From assembly GCF_900107305.1 (NCBI RefSeq), contig NZ_FNPL01000007.1, positions 1-64,000 on the forward strand: a stretch of 64,000 nucleotides of DNA, read 5' to 3'. A program made the translations under genes and the position numbers. Below are positions 1-8,683 of this stretch, in pieces (position 1 is the stretch's first letter; every line of letters starts with the position of its first letter). The stretch comes from Thermoactinomyces sp. DSM 45892. GTDB lineage: Bacteria > Bacillota > Bacilli > Thermoactinomycetales > Thermoactinomycetaceae. The notes under the pieces were generated by a model. The model ran no database searches and had not been told where the DNA came from. It worked only from the letters and a program-made list of their open reading frames with translations.

Positions 1-708
1 CTTAGTTGTATAAAAAAGCAACTGAATGCGGCCTAGCCGTAGTCTGTCTATTGGAACTGGATATTTCTGTTAGCAGATTTGCTCATCTCGAGTAAGTAAT
101 AAAGATATAAACAATAAGGGCTAACTCTGTACTTTATTTATATAGTGTATGGCAAATCTATATAAGGCTGTTTTGTCCTTTTTTAGTTGTGGATTTGATT
201 TTCTATCAATAACATTAATGCATCATCACGGCTAATATAATGCCTCTTATTGGCTTTTTATTTGTTTGTAGTATAAAATCATTCAATATCACAAACTATG
301 GCTTATAGCCCCTTTATATTAGCTTGTTTTTAGAAGTTTCCTGAATGCGACTTGGATTATTGACAAACTACATTAAAGAGCTACTTTGGTACTGAATGTT
401 CTGTATACATAACTACTTGTTACATCAAATAAATACCTGATTTGTATGGATTGTGCGGAATCTGTCAAGGATATATCAGGAAGTATGTGTAAGTAATTAA
501 CAATTAAATATAAAACACTAAGAATAAGAGAGAATACAAGATATGCGAAAATATAAAACTATTAAAATACCTCTCTATATCATATTTGTATCCCCTTCTA
601 TTAGCTCTCAATAAAAGACTTGAGGTTTTGAAAGTCTATTGCTTATGAGCAAAGTGCAAACAGGAAAATAATACAAAGCAAGAAACGTTGAGAGGGGGAA
701 AGTTACTT
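1..708. other. AT-rich flank without a recognisable gene
   Basis: No open frame with a ribosome site and no RNA gene is visible here. By eye the sequence is more AT-rich than the backbone further right. An inverted repeat, AGACTT at 616-621 and AAGTCT at 632-637, lies about 70 bases before the small gene at 709 and could be an operator or a weak hairpin. Because the downstream gpr is cut off at about 990, this stretch is probably the right-hand end of inserted DNA. That is inference: no recombinase gene or repeat pair is visible inside the window. Confidence 0.5.
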
Positions 709-861
709 ATGGAAAATAAAGAAGTTCTTGCTTATGTTAATCGTGCTATGAAAAATTTAGGTTACAGGAAGTGCGATATAGAAAAAGTAACGAATGAAAT
801 GTATTCTCTTTTCGATTGGTATACTCCATATGAAGCTGTTAGGATGAGTGAAAAGAAATAA
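709..861 (+). CDS. small hypothetical protein, 50 aa
   Basis: A 50-codon frame starts with ATG and has a purine-rich ribosome site (AGAGGGGG, about 691-698) roughly ten bases upstream. The product is charged and probably helical, begins MENKEVLAYVNRAMKNLG and ends in SEKK. I do not recognise the family. It is the only gene-like unit in the AT-rich DNA left of the truncated gpr and reads toward it. If that DNA is an integrated element, a small basic protein beside the attachment junction could be an excision or regulatory factor, but nothing in the sequence shows this. The start and ribosome site are convincing; the function is unknown. Confidence 0.5.
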   Translation: MENKEVLAYVNRAMKNLGYRKCDIEKVTNEMYSLFDWYTPYEAVRMSEKK

Positions 862-989
862 AAACAGCCCCCCTCGAATGGGAGACTGTCTGACAACTAA
901 CTAACTTTAAGTGATATATGTTTTTTGATTGGTGTGGGAAAGGTTCGTTCGATCTTCTTAATTATATCCTGTGATTTCATTATTGTAAT

Positions 990-1382
990 ATGTCGACTGT
1001 AGGAATTCCAACGGTGGTGGACGCTGTTACCATCGCTCATGATACGATTGATTATGTATTATCCCATGTAAGTCGTGAGATGCAGGGGGTTAAAAATAAC
1101 CCACTCGATCCTTACAATCGTCCAACTGTTCGTGATCTACAATCGCATGAGGTTCCGTTAGAGACACGTAATCGCATGATGGGCATGATTGGGAAGTTAA
1201 GCCCAGAGGACAAGCGGGGATTGATAAAAGAGGTGCTGCAACCACTGGGTCAAAATCTGATTGTAACACCTAAAGAAGTAGATGAGTTTATCGGCGATAT
1301 GGCGAAGTTGGTTGCACTTGGGGTCAACTGTGCCTTGCATCCAGCCGTGAACAATGAGAATGCTTCGATGCATATGCATTAG
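990..1382 (+). pseudogene. gpr: germination protease GPR, C-terminal fragment only (interrupted gpr)
   Basis: The product aligns by eye with the last third of the spore protease GPR, which degrades acid-soluble spore proteins at germination. Recognisable blocks are GIPTVVDAVTIAHDTIDY near the start and PLGQNLIVTPKEVDEFIGDM toward the end. GPR is normally about 370 residues; only about 128 remain, and the catalytic aspartate region is missing. The match stops at about residue 4. An in-frame stop lies at 972-974 and no ribosome site precedes the ATG at 990, so the fragment is probably not translated from here. No other part of gpr is found upstream in the window. Synteny agrees, since gpr precedes spoIIP in Bacillus. 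Either an element is inserted in gpr, possibly excisable, or this is a dead remnant. Confidence 0.85.
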
Positions 1383-1398
1383 GAATGAGATAGTCGGT

Positions 1399-1460
1399 AA
1401 AAAATGGTGGCAGAGCTACTTCACTGATTACGCAAAAATCAGATGCAGTAGCTCTGCCAC
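1399..1460 (-). terminator. strong hairpin terminator for the minus-strand pair
   Basis: A perfect 14-bp stem pairs 1407-1420 with 1447-1460, with a second inner 6-bp stem (CTGATT/AATCAG). Read on the minus strand it is followed by a run of six T (1399-1404), so it ends transcription from the genes at 2549-1528. On the plus strand there is no T run, but the hairpin could still slow read-through from gpr. Confidence 0.7.
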
Positions 1461-1527
1461 ATTGGTCTATCTTAGTTATTGATTGGACTTGGCTAGTAAG
1501 AAGTGGGATGCAAAGGATAATCCATCC

Positions 1528-1695
1528 TCAATCTCCCCTCTCCTGAAGGAGATTTGTAGACATTGTTATTTTTTTTGTTTTTTTTACGTTTCTCGCTAGG
1601 AAATAAACACCAGCAGATACTGCTATTAAAATCCCTAACAACCAGAGAAAGCTAGACATCTGAACAAGAGTCGTTCCTATTCCATTCATCTCCAT
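1528..1695 (-). CDS. small single-span membrane protein, 55 aa
   Basis: A 55-codon minus-strand frame begins with ATG at 1695, preceded by GGGAGG at good spacing. The product has one hydrophobic segment (about residues 14-35, centred on FLWLLGILIAVSAGVYFLA), then a lysine-rich stretch (NVKKTKK) and a short polar tail. This fits a small protein with its basic end in the cytoplasm. I do not recognise the family. It lies 44 bases downstream of the acetyltransferase gene on the same strand and ahead of a shared terminator, so the two are probably co-transcribed. Confidence 0.6.
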   Translation of the reverse strand: MEMNGIGTTLVQMSSFLWLLGILIAVSAGVYFLARNVKKTKKITMSTNLLQERGD

Positions 1696-1739
1696 CTGAT
1701 ATCATCCTCCCTCATATAACTTCAGAAAACTAAACCCTG

Positions 1740-2549
1740 TTACCATATACGGTTACTCAAGGGGGACAACGATTGCAAATAAGAAACGGCAAACTTATGA
1801 GCTGATTCTACAGGGAATAGGTAACATTTTCCTTTGCCAATGTAGCCATTTATACAATCAGGCTCCTCTTTCCATTTTTCCCCCATCGCTATAAACGGCT
1901 CCGCATCTACCTCTATGTGTGAAAACGATTTCCAAACTCGTGTGTCCTCTTCAATCATGGCGCACGCATATGTGGTTGTAGGAACATTGCACTCATACTC
2001 CGCACGATGCCAGAAGGTAGTTGTCTCTAGAGCAGAGCCTAGATGAAGAATATGGCCCTTTTTTTCTAATAAGCGATCTAGGGGTGAATTGGGTCCGAAG
2101 CCGATATCGATTGTGTGGTGGGCGAGGATCTCAGCGGCATCTTCTCCCCAAGCGGCAAGTGACCACATAGGATGTTCACTTCGAAGCACTCCAGGAAGAG
2201 TGCGAAATAATTCAGGAACGACCCCCATCCCCATAGTAGGTGTATAGGCTGGATCATAGGGAGGCATGTGTTCACGAATGGATTCCCACCAATCCTCAGA
2301 TACTGGTGGGGAAACCCAATGGGCAGGGTCAGAATTACCTGGGGTTTGTGTAGGCATGAGAATCGTTCCTTGATCGGTTACGATTTCCATCAGTGCGCGA
2401 CACACTACTTCCGCGCCCCCGCATACCCAGCCTAGCTTCGATAAAGAGGAGTGGACAATCAGTGTCATTCCTTTGTGTACTCCGAGATTGCGGAGATCCT
2501 CTTTCAATGAGGTGAGAGTGATCATAGGTCCTTGTAGTGGTTCCATCAT
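1740..2549 (-). CDS. AAC(3)-family aminoglycoside N-acetyltransferase-like protein
   Basis: The product belongs to the AAC(3)/YokD antibiotic acetyltransferase family, which transfers acetyl from acetyl-CoA to an amino group. Family landmarks are the LIVHSSLSKLGWVCGGAEVV block near the N-terminus, the MPTQTPGNSDPAHW block, a YTPTMGMG segment, RSEHPMWSLAAWG, and HRAEYE with the conserved His/Glu. The ATG at 2549 is chosen because GGAG lies seven bases upstream; an in-frame start 25 codons earlier has no such site. At 269 aa the length is normal. Many chromosomal members have no proven resistance role, so the substrate is open. The gene sits between the gpr fragment and spoIIP, where Bacillus subtilis has none, so it is lineage-specific here. 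Confidence 0.85.
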   Translation of the reverse strand: MMEPLQGPMITLTSLKEDLRNLGVHKGMTLIVHSSLSKLGWVCGGAEVVCRALMEIVTDQGTILMPTQTPGNSDPAHWVSPPVSEDWWESIREHMPPYDPAYTPTMGMGVVPELFRTLPGVLRSEHPMWSLAAWGEDAAEILAHHTIDIGFGPNSPLDRLLEKKGHILHLGSALETTTFWHRAEYECNVPTTTYACAMIEEDTRVWKSFSHIEVDAEPFIAMGEKWKEEPDCINGYIGKGKCYLFPVESAHKFAVSYLQSLSPLSNRIW

Positions 2550-2620
2550 GTTATGCTCCGTTTCATAGTAAATTAATAATATGGCAATACCCTTATTATC
2601 GTTAAAGAAACATTGGAGTC

Positions 2621-2648
2621 TCATATTCTAGTTCTATCAACTTCTACT
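2621..2648 (+). promoter_or_regulatory. candidate sigma-E-type promoter of spoIIP
   Basis: TCATATT at 2621-2627 fits the sigma-E -35 pattern. Thirteen bases later CTTCTACT (2641-2648) is a partial match to the -10 pattern. spoIIP is expressed in the mother cell and forespore in Bacillus. The -10 match is weak, so this is only a candidate. Confidence 0.3.
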
Positions 2649-2693
2649 CTCTCATAAGGTGTTAGAGAAACCACAACTGTGGGAGGAATAGAG

Positions 2694-3866
2694 TTGAAAA
2701 AATGGAATTTTGCTAGTTTCACTTCGGTCAATATGTCTGGACAGCGTGTCCGTCGAAACTTTGTCATTTTAATGTTGTGTACAGCCGTCATCTTTATGAT
2801 CGCAGGTGGCTTTGCCGTTTTACAGGCGAAGGTTACGACCCATACAACTGACGGGAATCCTCTTACCTCCCATGTATCAAATCAGACTCTTGTCTCTCTG
2901 TTAGGGGGTAATATTCCTTACTTAAATGAGAGTGTCCAAACGCCTAGTAGGGATAGTTTGGTCTCCCGGCTTGCATTGGAATTAATGATGAGCATTGATA
3001 TAAAAGATCCACGTACCTTTCTGGGTCACGAATTGCCAAGCTTTGCGCTATTTGATACAGAGATTTATCTAGCGAGTGAGGATGTCACCTTTGATTCGAT
3101 TCCGATCGATACACCTCCTGATGCGAAGATTGAAGACCAGATCGCGAAGGCCATTGAAAAGGCGGTCCAGAGTGGGGAGTTGCCAGATGATCCGAAGAAA
3201 TTGGTTGGGGCGGGTCCTGATAGTAAGAAAGTATTTATCTATCATTCCCATTTTTCAGAGTCGTTTCTACCAGAGATAGGGAGTACGAATCCTAACTCGG
3301 CCAGTCATATGAACAAAAATATTACGATGGTTGGAAAAAGGCTCCAGCAGGAACTAGCTAAGATGAATATCGGTTCGATTGCATCGAATAAACCTTATCC
3401 TTATACAAGTGCTTATGCGATGTCGAAGCAGACAGTACTCGCTGCGATGAAACAAGAAAAAGAGTTGGAGTATTTTATCGATATTCACAGAGATTCTCAG
3501 AGAAGAGACCATACTACTAAGACTTTCAATGGAAAGACATATGCTAGATTTGCCTTTGTAGTAGGGAAAGCTAGTAAAAACTATGCTCAGAACTTAAAAC
3601 TAGCAGAGTATCTGCATAAAGAGATTAATCGACTTTACCCGGGTCTATCCAGAGGTGTGTTCCAAAAGCCGAAGACAAGAGGGACCAATGGCGAGTACAA
3701 TCAATCTCTCTCTCCTAATTCGATGCTTGTCGAAGTTGGTGGAATTGATAATCATTTTGAAGAAACGTATCGAGCGGTTGATGTTTTGGCAAAAGTGTTA
3801 GGTGAGAGGATTGTGGACGCTACCCCTGCAAAAGGAACCGTCCCCTCCACCAAGGAGAAGAAGTGA
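2694..3866 (+). CDS. spoIIP: stage II sporulation protein P, SpoIIP
   Basis: SpoIIP is the amidase/endopeptidase that, with SpoIID and SpoIIM, degrades septal peptidoglycan and drives engulfment of the forespore. The protein has one membrane span (about residues 24-45) and then an outward-facing C-terminal domain. That domain carries zinc-site motifs typical of the family: HSHFSESF, the FIDIHRDS block, and MLVEVGGIDNHFEET near the end. TTG at 2694 is chosen because GGGAGG sits about eight bases upstream; an in-frame GTG at 2679 overlaps that site. The length, about 390 aa, is normal. yqxA begins just after its stop, as in B. subtilis. Confidence 0.93.
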   Translation: MKKWNFASFTSVNMSGQRVRRNFVILMLCTAVIFMIAGGFAVLQAKVTTHTTDGNPLTSHVSNQTLVSLLGGNIPYLNESVQTPSRDSLVSRLALELMMSIDIKDPRTFLGHELPSFALFDTEIYLASEDVTFDSIPIDTPPDAKIEDQIAKAIEKAVQSGELPDDPKKLVGAGPDSKKVFIYHSHFSESFLPEIGSTNPNSASHMNKNITMVGKRLQQELAKMNIGSIASNKPYPYTSAYAMSKQTVLAAMKQEKELEYFIDIHRDSQRRDHTTKTFNGKTYARFAFVVGKASKNYAQNLKLAEYLHKEINRLYPGLSRGVFQKPKTRGTNGEYNQSLSPNSMLVEVGGIDNHFEETYRAVDVLAKVLGERIVDATPAKGTVPSTKEKK

Positions 3867-3876
3867 GGTGTCTTCT

Positions 3877-4359
3877 ATGCGCTGGATGATTCAATCAGTC
3901 AGCTTACTGGTAATGTTAATCTTAGGTATTTTCCTTGGGGTTGATTCTGCAGAGAAGAACATGCAGAAGATGCAGGGAACAGAAGGTGCTCCCCGAGCAG
4001 TCCAGGTTACCCCTACAGATGGAAAAGTACAAATTCAGGTACTCGGGAAAGATGTGATTCTAAACAAAAATGATTCTTTGTTTGAGGATCCCTCTTCATC
4101 ACCTTCAGAATCTTCGACCCCGACCCCAGCTCCAGAATCAGAGAAACCGAAAGCACAGTCGTCTTCCTCGCCGCAACCCAATGCAGATGCCGCGATGAGT
4201 GGTGGCAGTAGCCTAGCTCAGTTTGGCAACGAACTAGGTGGGGGATTAAAGACGACGACTCGCAAGGTGCTAGACTTCATGTTTGGTTGGACAAGTAATG
4301 GGGCGAACCAATCTGAACCTCATATACAGGGCTCAGATTCTGGTACGACTCCTCCATGA
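3877..4359 (+). CDS. yqxA: YqxA-family protein (DUF3679-like)
   Basis: This small protein has an N-terminal membrane anchor (about residues 5-18, QSVSLLVMLILGIFLGVDSA), then a Ser/Pro/Glu-rich linker and a short conserved tail containing the KTTTRKVLDFMFGW patch. Its position between spoIIP and lepA and its N-terminus match YqxA of B. subtilis, whose function is not established. The ATG at 3877 follows AGGTG by six bases; a GTG at 3868 after AAGGAG is a possible alternative start nine bases earlier. It was probably acquired as part of the spoIIP transcription unit. Confidence 0.75.
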   Translation: MRWMIQSVSLLVMLILGIFLGVDSAEKNMQKMQGTEGAPRAVQVTPTDGKVQIQVLGKDVILNKNDSLFEDPSSSPSESSTPTPAPESEKPKAQSSSSPQPNADAAMSGGSSLAQFGNELGGGLKTTTRKVLDFMFGWTSNGANQSEPHIQGSDSGTTPP

Positions 4360-4377
4360 GGGGGGGTTGTATTTTTT
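4345..4377 (+). terminator. terminator after yqxA
   Basis: An 11-bp stem with G-U pairs (4345-4355 with 4360-4370) and loop ATGA is followed by ATTTTTT. It overlaps the end of yqxA. Confidence 0.65.
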
Positions 4378-4466
4378 ATGTTTTCTTTCACCTAGCAAAA
4401 GCCAATCCCCCTCTGTTATAATAAGAAAATGCAATTCGTGCGCCTAAGTAAGCAGGAGGTAACGGG

Positions 4467-6284
4467 ATGGATAGAAAAGAACGTCAGCAACACACCCGTA
4501 ACTTTTCCATTATTGCTCATATTGACCATGGAAAGTCGACTTTAGCAGACCGCATTCTCGACTTTACTGGGGCCTTGAGTGAACGGGAAAAACAAAATCA
4601 ATTCCTAGATAAAATGGATTTGGAACGTGAACGTGGAATTACGATTAAATTACAATCAGTTCGGCTTCCCTATAAAGCAAAAGACGGAAACGAATATATC
4701 TTGAACCTAATTGATACACCTGGACACGTCGACTTCTCTTATGAAGTATCGCGTAGTTTGCAAGCTTGTGAGGGAGCTTTACTTGTGGTGGATGCGGCCC
4801 AAGGTGTAGAAGCACAAACCCTCGCTAATGTATATTTAGCTTTGGAAAACGAGCTAGAGATCGTGCCGGTTATTAATAAGATTGATTTACCCGCCGCTGA
4901 TCCAGAGCGTGTGAAGCAAGAGATAGAAGATGTAATCGGTTTGGATGCGAGTGATGCCGTTTTAGCATCTGCAAAAGCGGGCATCGGGATCGAAGAGATT
5001 TTGGAACAGATCGTCGAAAAAGTACCGCCACCAGAAGGAGATTCAGATGCTCCTCTACAAGCACTCATTTTTGATTCTTTCTATGATGCATATAAAGGCG
5101 TCATTGTCTACATGCGTGTCGTGAATGGCTCGGTACGTAAAGGCATGAAGATTAAAATGATGGCAACAGAGGCTGTATTTGAAGTGACGGAGGTAGGGGC
5201 GTATACTCCTCATCCGGTAGCATTAGATGAACTTTCGGTGGGCGATGTTGGATTTATTGTAGCTAACATTAAAAATGTGAAGGATACCCGAGTGGGGGAT
5301 ACCATTACAGATGCAAGTCGTCCAGCCGCTGAGCCACTACCTGGTTATCGGAAGACGAATCCGATGGTATTCTGTGGATTGTATCCAGTTGAATCCAATG
5401 AATATGAGGATCTCCGTGAGGCATTGGAGAAATTAGAGCTAAATGATGCGTCACTTGCTTATGAGCCTGAGACTTCCAATGCACTTGGTTTTGGCTTCCG
5501 TTGTGGGTTCTTGGGACTCCTTCACATGGAAATCATCCAAGAGCGCATCGAGCGTGAATTTAACATTAACTTGATTACAACGGCGCCAAGTGTTGTGTAT
5601 CGAGTTCATCATACAGATGGAACGACAATCGACATTGAGAACCCATCTTTATTCCCGCCTCAACAAAAGCTAGATCGTGTCGAAGAGCCTTATGTCAAAG
5701 CAACAGTACTCGTTCCCAATGACTATGTTGGAACGATCATGGAGCTTTGTCAGAATAAACGTGGTAACTATATGGATATGAGCTATCTGGATGCGAACCG
5801 GGTACAGATTGTGTATGAATTACCACTTGCTGAGATCGTGTATGACTTCTTTGATCAATTGAAGTCGAGTACCAAAGGCTATGCTTCGTTTGATTATGAG
5901 ATGATTGGCTATAAAGAGTCCAGCCTAGTAAAGATGGATATCTTGCTAAACGGAGAATCAGTGGATGCTTTATCCTTTATCGTTCACCGTGATCGTGCAT
6001 ACCATCGTGGACGGCTTTTAGTAGAGAAGCTACGCAAACTCATCCCACGTCAAATGTTCGAAGTGCCAATTCAAGCAACGATTGGACAAAAAGTAGTCGC
6101 GCGTGAGACGATTAGTGCCATTCGCAAAAATGTATTGGCAAAATGTTACGGTGGAGATATCAGTCGGAAGCGGAAATTGCTAGATAAGCAAAAAGAAGGA
6201 AAAAAGCGGATGAAAGCAGTTGGTTCCGTAGAGGTTCCACAAGAAGCATTCATGGCTGTCCTTCAAGTAGATGACGATAAATAG
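4467..6284 (+). CDS. lepA: elongation factor 4 (LepA), ribosome back-translocating GTPase
   Basis: LepA/EF-4 is a translational GTPase that acts on stalled or mis-translocated ribosomes. The G domain shows the P-loop AHIDHGKST, the switch region [14 protein letters not shown] and NKIDLP. Domains II, III, V (EF-G-like) and the LepA-specific C-terminal domain follow, the last ending with [20 protein letters not shown] and [17 protein letters not shown]. The length of 605 aa is typical. GGAGG lies seven bases before the ATG. A -10-like TATAAT at 4417-4422 with a poor -35 may be its promoter. Confidence 0.98.
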   Translation: MDRKERQQHTRNFSIIAHIDHGKSTLADRILDFTGALSEREKQNQFLDKMDLERERGITIKLQSVRLPYKAKDGNEYILNLIDTPGHVDFSYEVSRSLQACEGALLVVDAAQGVEAQTLANVYLALENELEIVPVINKIDLPAADPERVKQEIEDVIGLDASDAVLASAKAGIGIEEILEQIVEKVPPPEGDSDAPLQALIFDSFYDAYKGVIVYMRVVNGSVRKGMKIKMMATEAVFEVTEVGAYTPHPVALDELSVGDVGFIVANIKNVKDTRVGDTITDASRPAAEPLPGYRKTNPMVFCGLYPVESNEYEDLREALEKLELNDASLAYEPETSNALGFGFRCGFLGLLHMEIIQERIEREFNINLITTAPSVVYRVHHTDGTTIDIENPSLFPPQQKLDRVEEPYVKATVLVPNDYVGTIMELCQNKRGNYMDMSYLDANRVQIVYELPLAEIVYDFFDQLKSSTKGYASFDYEMIGYKESSLVKMDILLNGESVDALSFIVHRDRAYHRGRLLVEKLRKLIPRQMFEVPIQATIGQKVVARETISAIRKNVLAKCYGGDISRKRKLLDKQKEGKKRMKAVGSVEVPQEAFMAVLQVDDDK

Positions 6285-6293
6285 ATAAACATG

Positions 6294-6330
6294 CCGTGAT
6301 GTGGGGTTTTCTAACCACACACGGTTTTTT
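6294..6330 (+). terminator. terminator after lepA
   Basis: CCGTG-A-TGTGG pairs with CCACA-CACGG and is followed by six T. It lies between lepA and the hemW ribosome site, and a spurious upstream in-frame ATG of hemW falls inside it. Confidence 0.8.
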
Positions 6331-6346
6331 CTATGGAGGTAATCAA

Positions 6347-7501
6347 ATGGCTCCAAAAGCAATTTATTTGCACATACCATTTTGTACTCATAAATGTTTC
6401 TACTGTGATTTTACTGCTTATGTAGTCGAAGGACAGCCAGTAGAAGAGTACTTGACTGCGATCGATCGCGAGATGGAGGTCACGGTGAACCAAGTTCCTC
6501 CTGAAGAGATTGATGCGATCTTTATCGGTGGCGGGACACCAACTGTGCTAACTCCATCGCAGATGAAACGGTTTTTAACAAGTATTCGTCAACATTTCCC
6601 TAATTGGTCTCCACATATGGAGTATACGATAGAAGCCAATCCAGGTACGACAACCCCAGAACTTCTTGATGTAATGAGAGAGGGTGGGATCAATCGGATT
6701 AGCTTTGGTGCTCAAACCTTTCGTGAGGAGCTATTAAAAGATATTGGCCGCATTCATGGGGTGTCTGATATAGAGCGAAGTGTGCGGCAGGCGAGGGAGG
6801 CTGGATTCGAGAATCTCTCTCTGGATTTAATGTTTGGATTACCTAAACAGACTGTACAGGATGTCCAAGATACATTAGAACGAGCTGTAGCACTTCAACC
6901 TGAGCACTTTTCTGCATATAGTTTAAAAGTAGAGGAAGGAACACTCTTTCATCACCTATATGAACGAAAAGAACTGCCTCTACCCAATGAAGATGATGAA
7001 GCGCAAATGTATCTTCTGACCCGGCAGTATTTGGGCCAGAATGGTTATGATCAATATGAAGTAAGTAATTTTGCCAAACCGGGTAAAGCGAGTCGACATA
7101 ACAAAACATATTGGCATAACGAGGAGTACTATGGGCTGGGAACGGGTGCTCATGGTTACATGAATGGTGTGCGATTTGCCAATATCAAAGGGGTAAAGGA
7201 ATATAATGTCCGTTTGCAAAAAGGTGAGCGTCCTGTAGCTGAGTCTTATCAAGTCGATCTCAATGAAGATATCGAGAATTTCATGATTCTAGGACTTCGT
7301 CTTATGGAAGGGGTAAGCAAAGATACATTTCGTGAGCGCTACCATCTTGAGATGGAGAAGGTGTTTGGTCATGTGATTTTGCCTTGGATTGAGAAAGGTT
7401 TGTTACAGTGGCAGGGAGATCGACTGGTTTTAACGGAGCAGGGATTGATGTTTGGCAATGATGTTTTTGCTTCATTTTTAGAAAATGCTCGAATTGATTA
7501 G
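6347..7501 (+). CDS. hemW: radical SAM heme chaperone HemW
   Basis: HemW is a radical SAM family protein once annotated as oxygen-independent coproporphyrinogen oxidase (HemN-like). It is now regarded as a heme chaperone for membrane cytochromes. The cluster motif CTHKCFYC places cysteines at residues 13, 17 and 20, without the extra upstream cysteine of true HemN. The radical SAM glycine motif (IGGGTPT) and a C-terminal HemN-type domain follow. The ATG at 6347 has GGAGG seven bases upstream. The length, 384 aa, is normal. It sits directly before the hrcA heat-shock operon, as in B. subtilis. Confidence 0.93.
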   Translation: MAPKAIYLHIPFCTHKCFYCDFTAYVVEGQPVEEYLTAIDREMEVTVNQVPPEEIDAIFIGGGTPTVLTPSQMKRFLTSIRQHFPNWSPHMEYTIEANPGTTTPELLDVMREGGINRISFGAQTFREELLKDIGRIHGVSDIERSVRQAREAGFENLSLDLMFGLPKQTVQDVQDTLERAVALQPEHFSAYSLKVEEGTLFHHLYERKELPLPNEDDEAQMYLLTRQYLGQNGYDQYEVSNFAKPGKASRHNKTYWHNEEYYGLGTGAHGYMNGVRFANIKGVKEYNVRLQKGERPVAESYQVDLNEDIENFMILGLRLMEGVSKDTFRERYHLEMEKVFGHVILPWIEKGLLQWQGDRLVLTEQGLMFGNDVFASFLENARID

Positions 7502-7510
7502 GTTTGTTCG

Positions 7511-7540
7511 TTGACATTTATTTAGACATTTTGGTAAGTT
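7511..7540 (+). promoter_or_regulatory. sigma-A promoter of the hrcA operon
   Basis: TTGACA (7511-7516) and TAAGTT (7535-7540) are 18 bases apart. They lie just upstream of the CIRCE operator, the usual layout for HrcA-repressed operons. The -10 element is imperfect. Confidence 0.65.
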
Positions 7541-7552
7541 AAATGTAGTATT

Positions 7553-7579
7553 TTAGCACTCAACTAACTAGAGTGCTAA
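7553..7579 (+). promoter_or_regulatory. CIRCE operator (HrcA binding site)
   Basis: The inverted repeat TTAGCACTC, nine bases, GAGTGCTAA matches the CIRCE consensus perfectly. It lies between the promoter and the hrcA ribosome site, so HrcA should repress its own operon and, through it, the chaperonin, grpE, dnaK and dnaJ. Confidence 0.98.
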
Positions 7580-7594
7580 CGAGGGGGGAGGAAG

Positions 7595-8629
7595 ATGCTA
7601 ACAGAGCGGCAAAAACGCATTCTCTGGGCGATTTGTGAAGATTACATTGAGTCAGCGGAGCCTGTTGGTTCTCGTTCCGTATCCAAGAAGAATGACGTAG
7701 GATTTAGCGCAGCAACAGTTCGGAATGAGATGGCTGATTTAGAAGAGATGGGTTTTTTAGAACAACCGCATACATCTGCAGGTCGGATCCCGTCACAGCA
7801 AGGATACCGATTCTATGTGGATCATCTTCTTACCCCTCAGATCTGGGGAGATGATGAGATCCATGCGATCCATAATCTCTTTCAAAAAGATACCACTCAT
7901 ATTGAGCAAGCGATTGAGCATACTTCTGAATTGTTGTCTCAACTAACCAACTATACATCTGTTGTCATTGGCCCTAAGCTTCAAGACCATCGGCTACGAC
8001 ACCTGCAGATGATCCCCCTTACAGAGCACAGTGCAGTATTCATTATCGTGACTGATCTAGGTCATGTGAACCAACAACGGGTCCTGCTCCCAGAAGGTAT
8101 GTCTATTTCTGTGATGGAGCGCTTAGTGAACTTACTAAATAGACGACTACAGGGAATTTCTTTGTCTAAGTTACGTCTTGTAGTAGAGCGGGATCTCGCA
8201 GATGAGCTAACTCGCTATGTAGCTGAGTATGGTAGCATGATCTTCCTACTTGACCAGATGCTAGCTCCCCAGCAAGAAAATCGTATTTATACGAGTGGTA
8301 CTACCAAGATGTTGGATCAACCTGAGTTTCGAGATTTACACAAAATGAAATTGTTGCTAGACTTGCTCGACGGGAAAAATCAATCGATTATTCAGTTGCT
8401 AAATTCCTCACCATCAAGCGGTGTACAAGTGAAAATAGGGAACGAAACTTCGATTGAGGGCGCTAATCATATTAGTTTGATTATCGCTTCATTTACCCTT
8501 GATTCAGAGTCCATTGGTGCGATTGGAGTTTTAGGACCTACTCGTATGGAATATGCCAAAGTAATTGGCCTGATGGATGTCATCTCAAAAGATATTTCCA
8601 AGCGTCTCACGGAATTCTATGAAAAATAA
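7595..8629 (+). CDS. hrcA: heat-inducible transcription repressor HrcA
   Basis: HrcA represses class I heat-shock genes by binding CIRCE and needs a chaperonin to stay folded. The N-terminal winged helix is clear (about residues 1-70: TERQKRILWAICEDYIESAE, then ATVRNEMADLEEMG and HTSAGRIPS). A GAF-like dimerisation domain follows. The length of 344 aa is normal. A strong GGGGGGAGGA site precedes the ATG. It is the first gene of the CIRCE-controlled operon. The next gene here encodes an archaeal-type chaperonin instead of grpE, so the protein that assists HrcA could differ from that in B. subtilis (inference). Confidence 0.97.
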   Translation: MLTERQKRILWAICEDYIESAEPVGSRSVSKKNDVGFSAATVRNEMADLEEMGFLEQPHTSAGRIPSQQGYRFYVDHLLTPQIWGDDEIHAIHNLFQKDTTHIEQAIEHTSELLSQLTNYTSVVIGPKLQDHRLRHLQMIPLTEHSAVFIIVTDLGHVNQQRVLLPEGMSISVMERLVNLLNRRLQGISLSKLRLVVERDLADELTRYVAEYGSMIFLLDQMLAPQQENRIYTSGTTKMLDQPEFRDLHKMKLLLDLLDGKNQSIIQLLNSSPSSGVQVKIGNETSIEGANHISLIIASFTLDSESIGAIGVLGPTRMEYAKVIGLMDVISKDISKRLTEFYEK

Positions 8630-8683
8630 TCCTTTTTTCGTATAATCAAAGGTGTTCATGAATAGGGAAGGAAGTAAGCCAAC

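Noticed and set aside
990-1382. Independent small protein gene
   Set aside because: No ribosome site, and the sequence matches the C-terminal part of GPR block by block, so a fragment explains it better.
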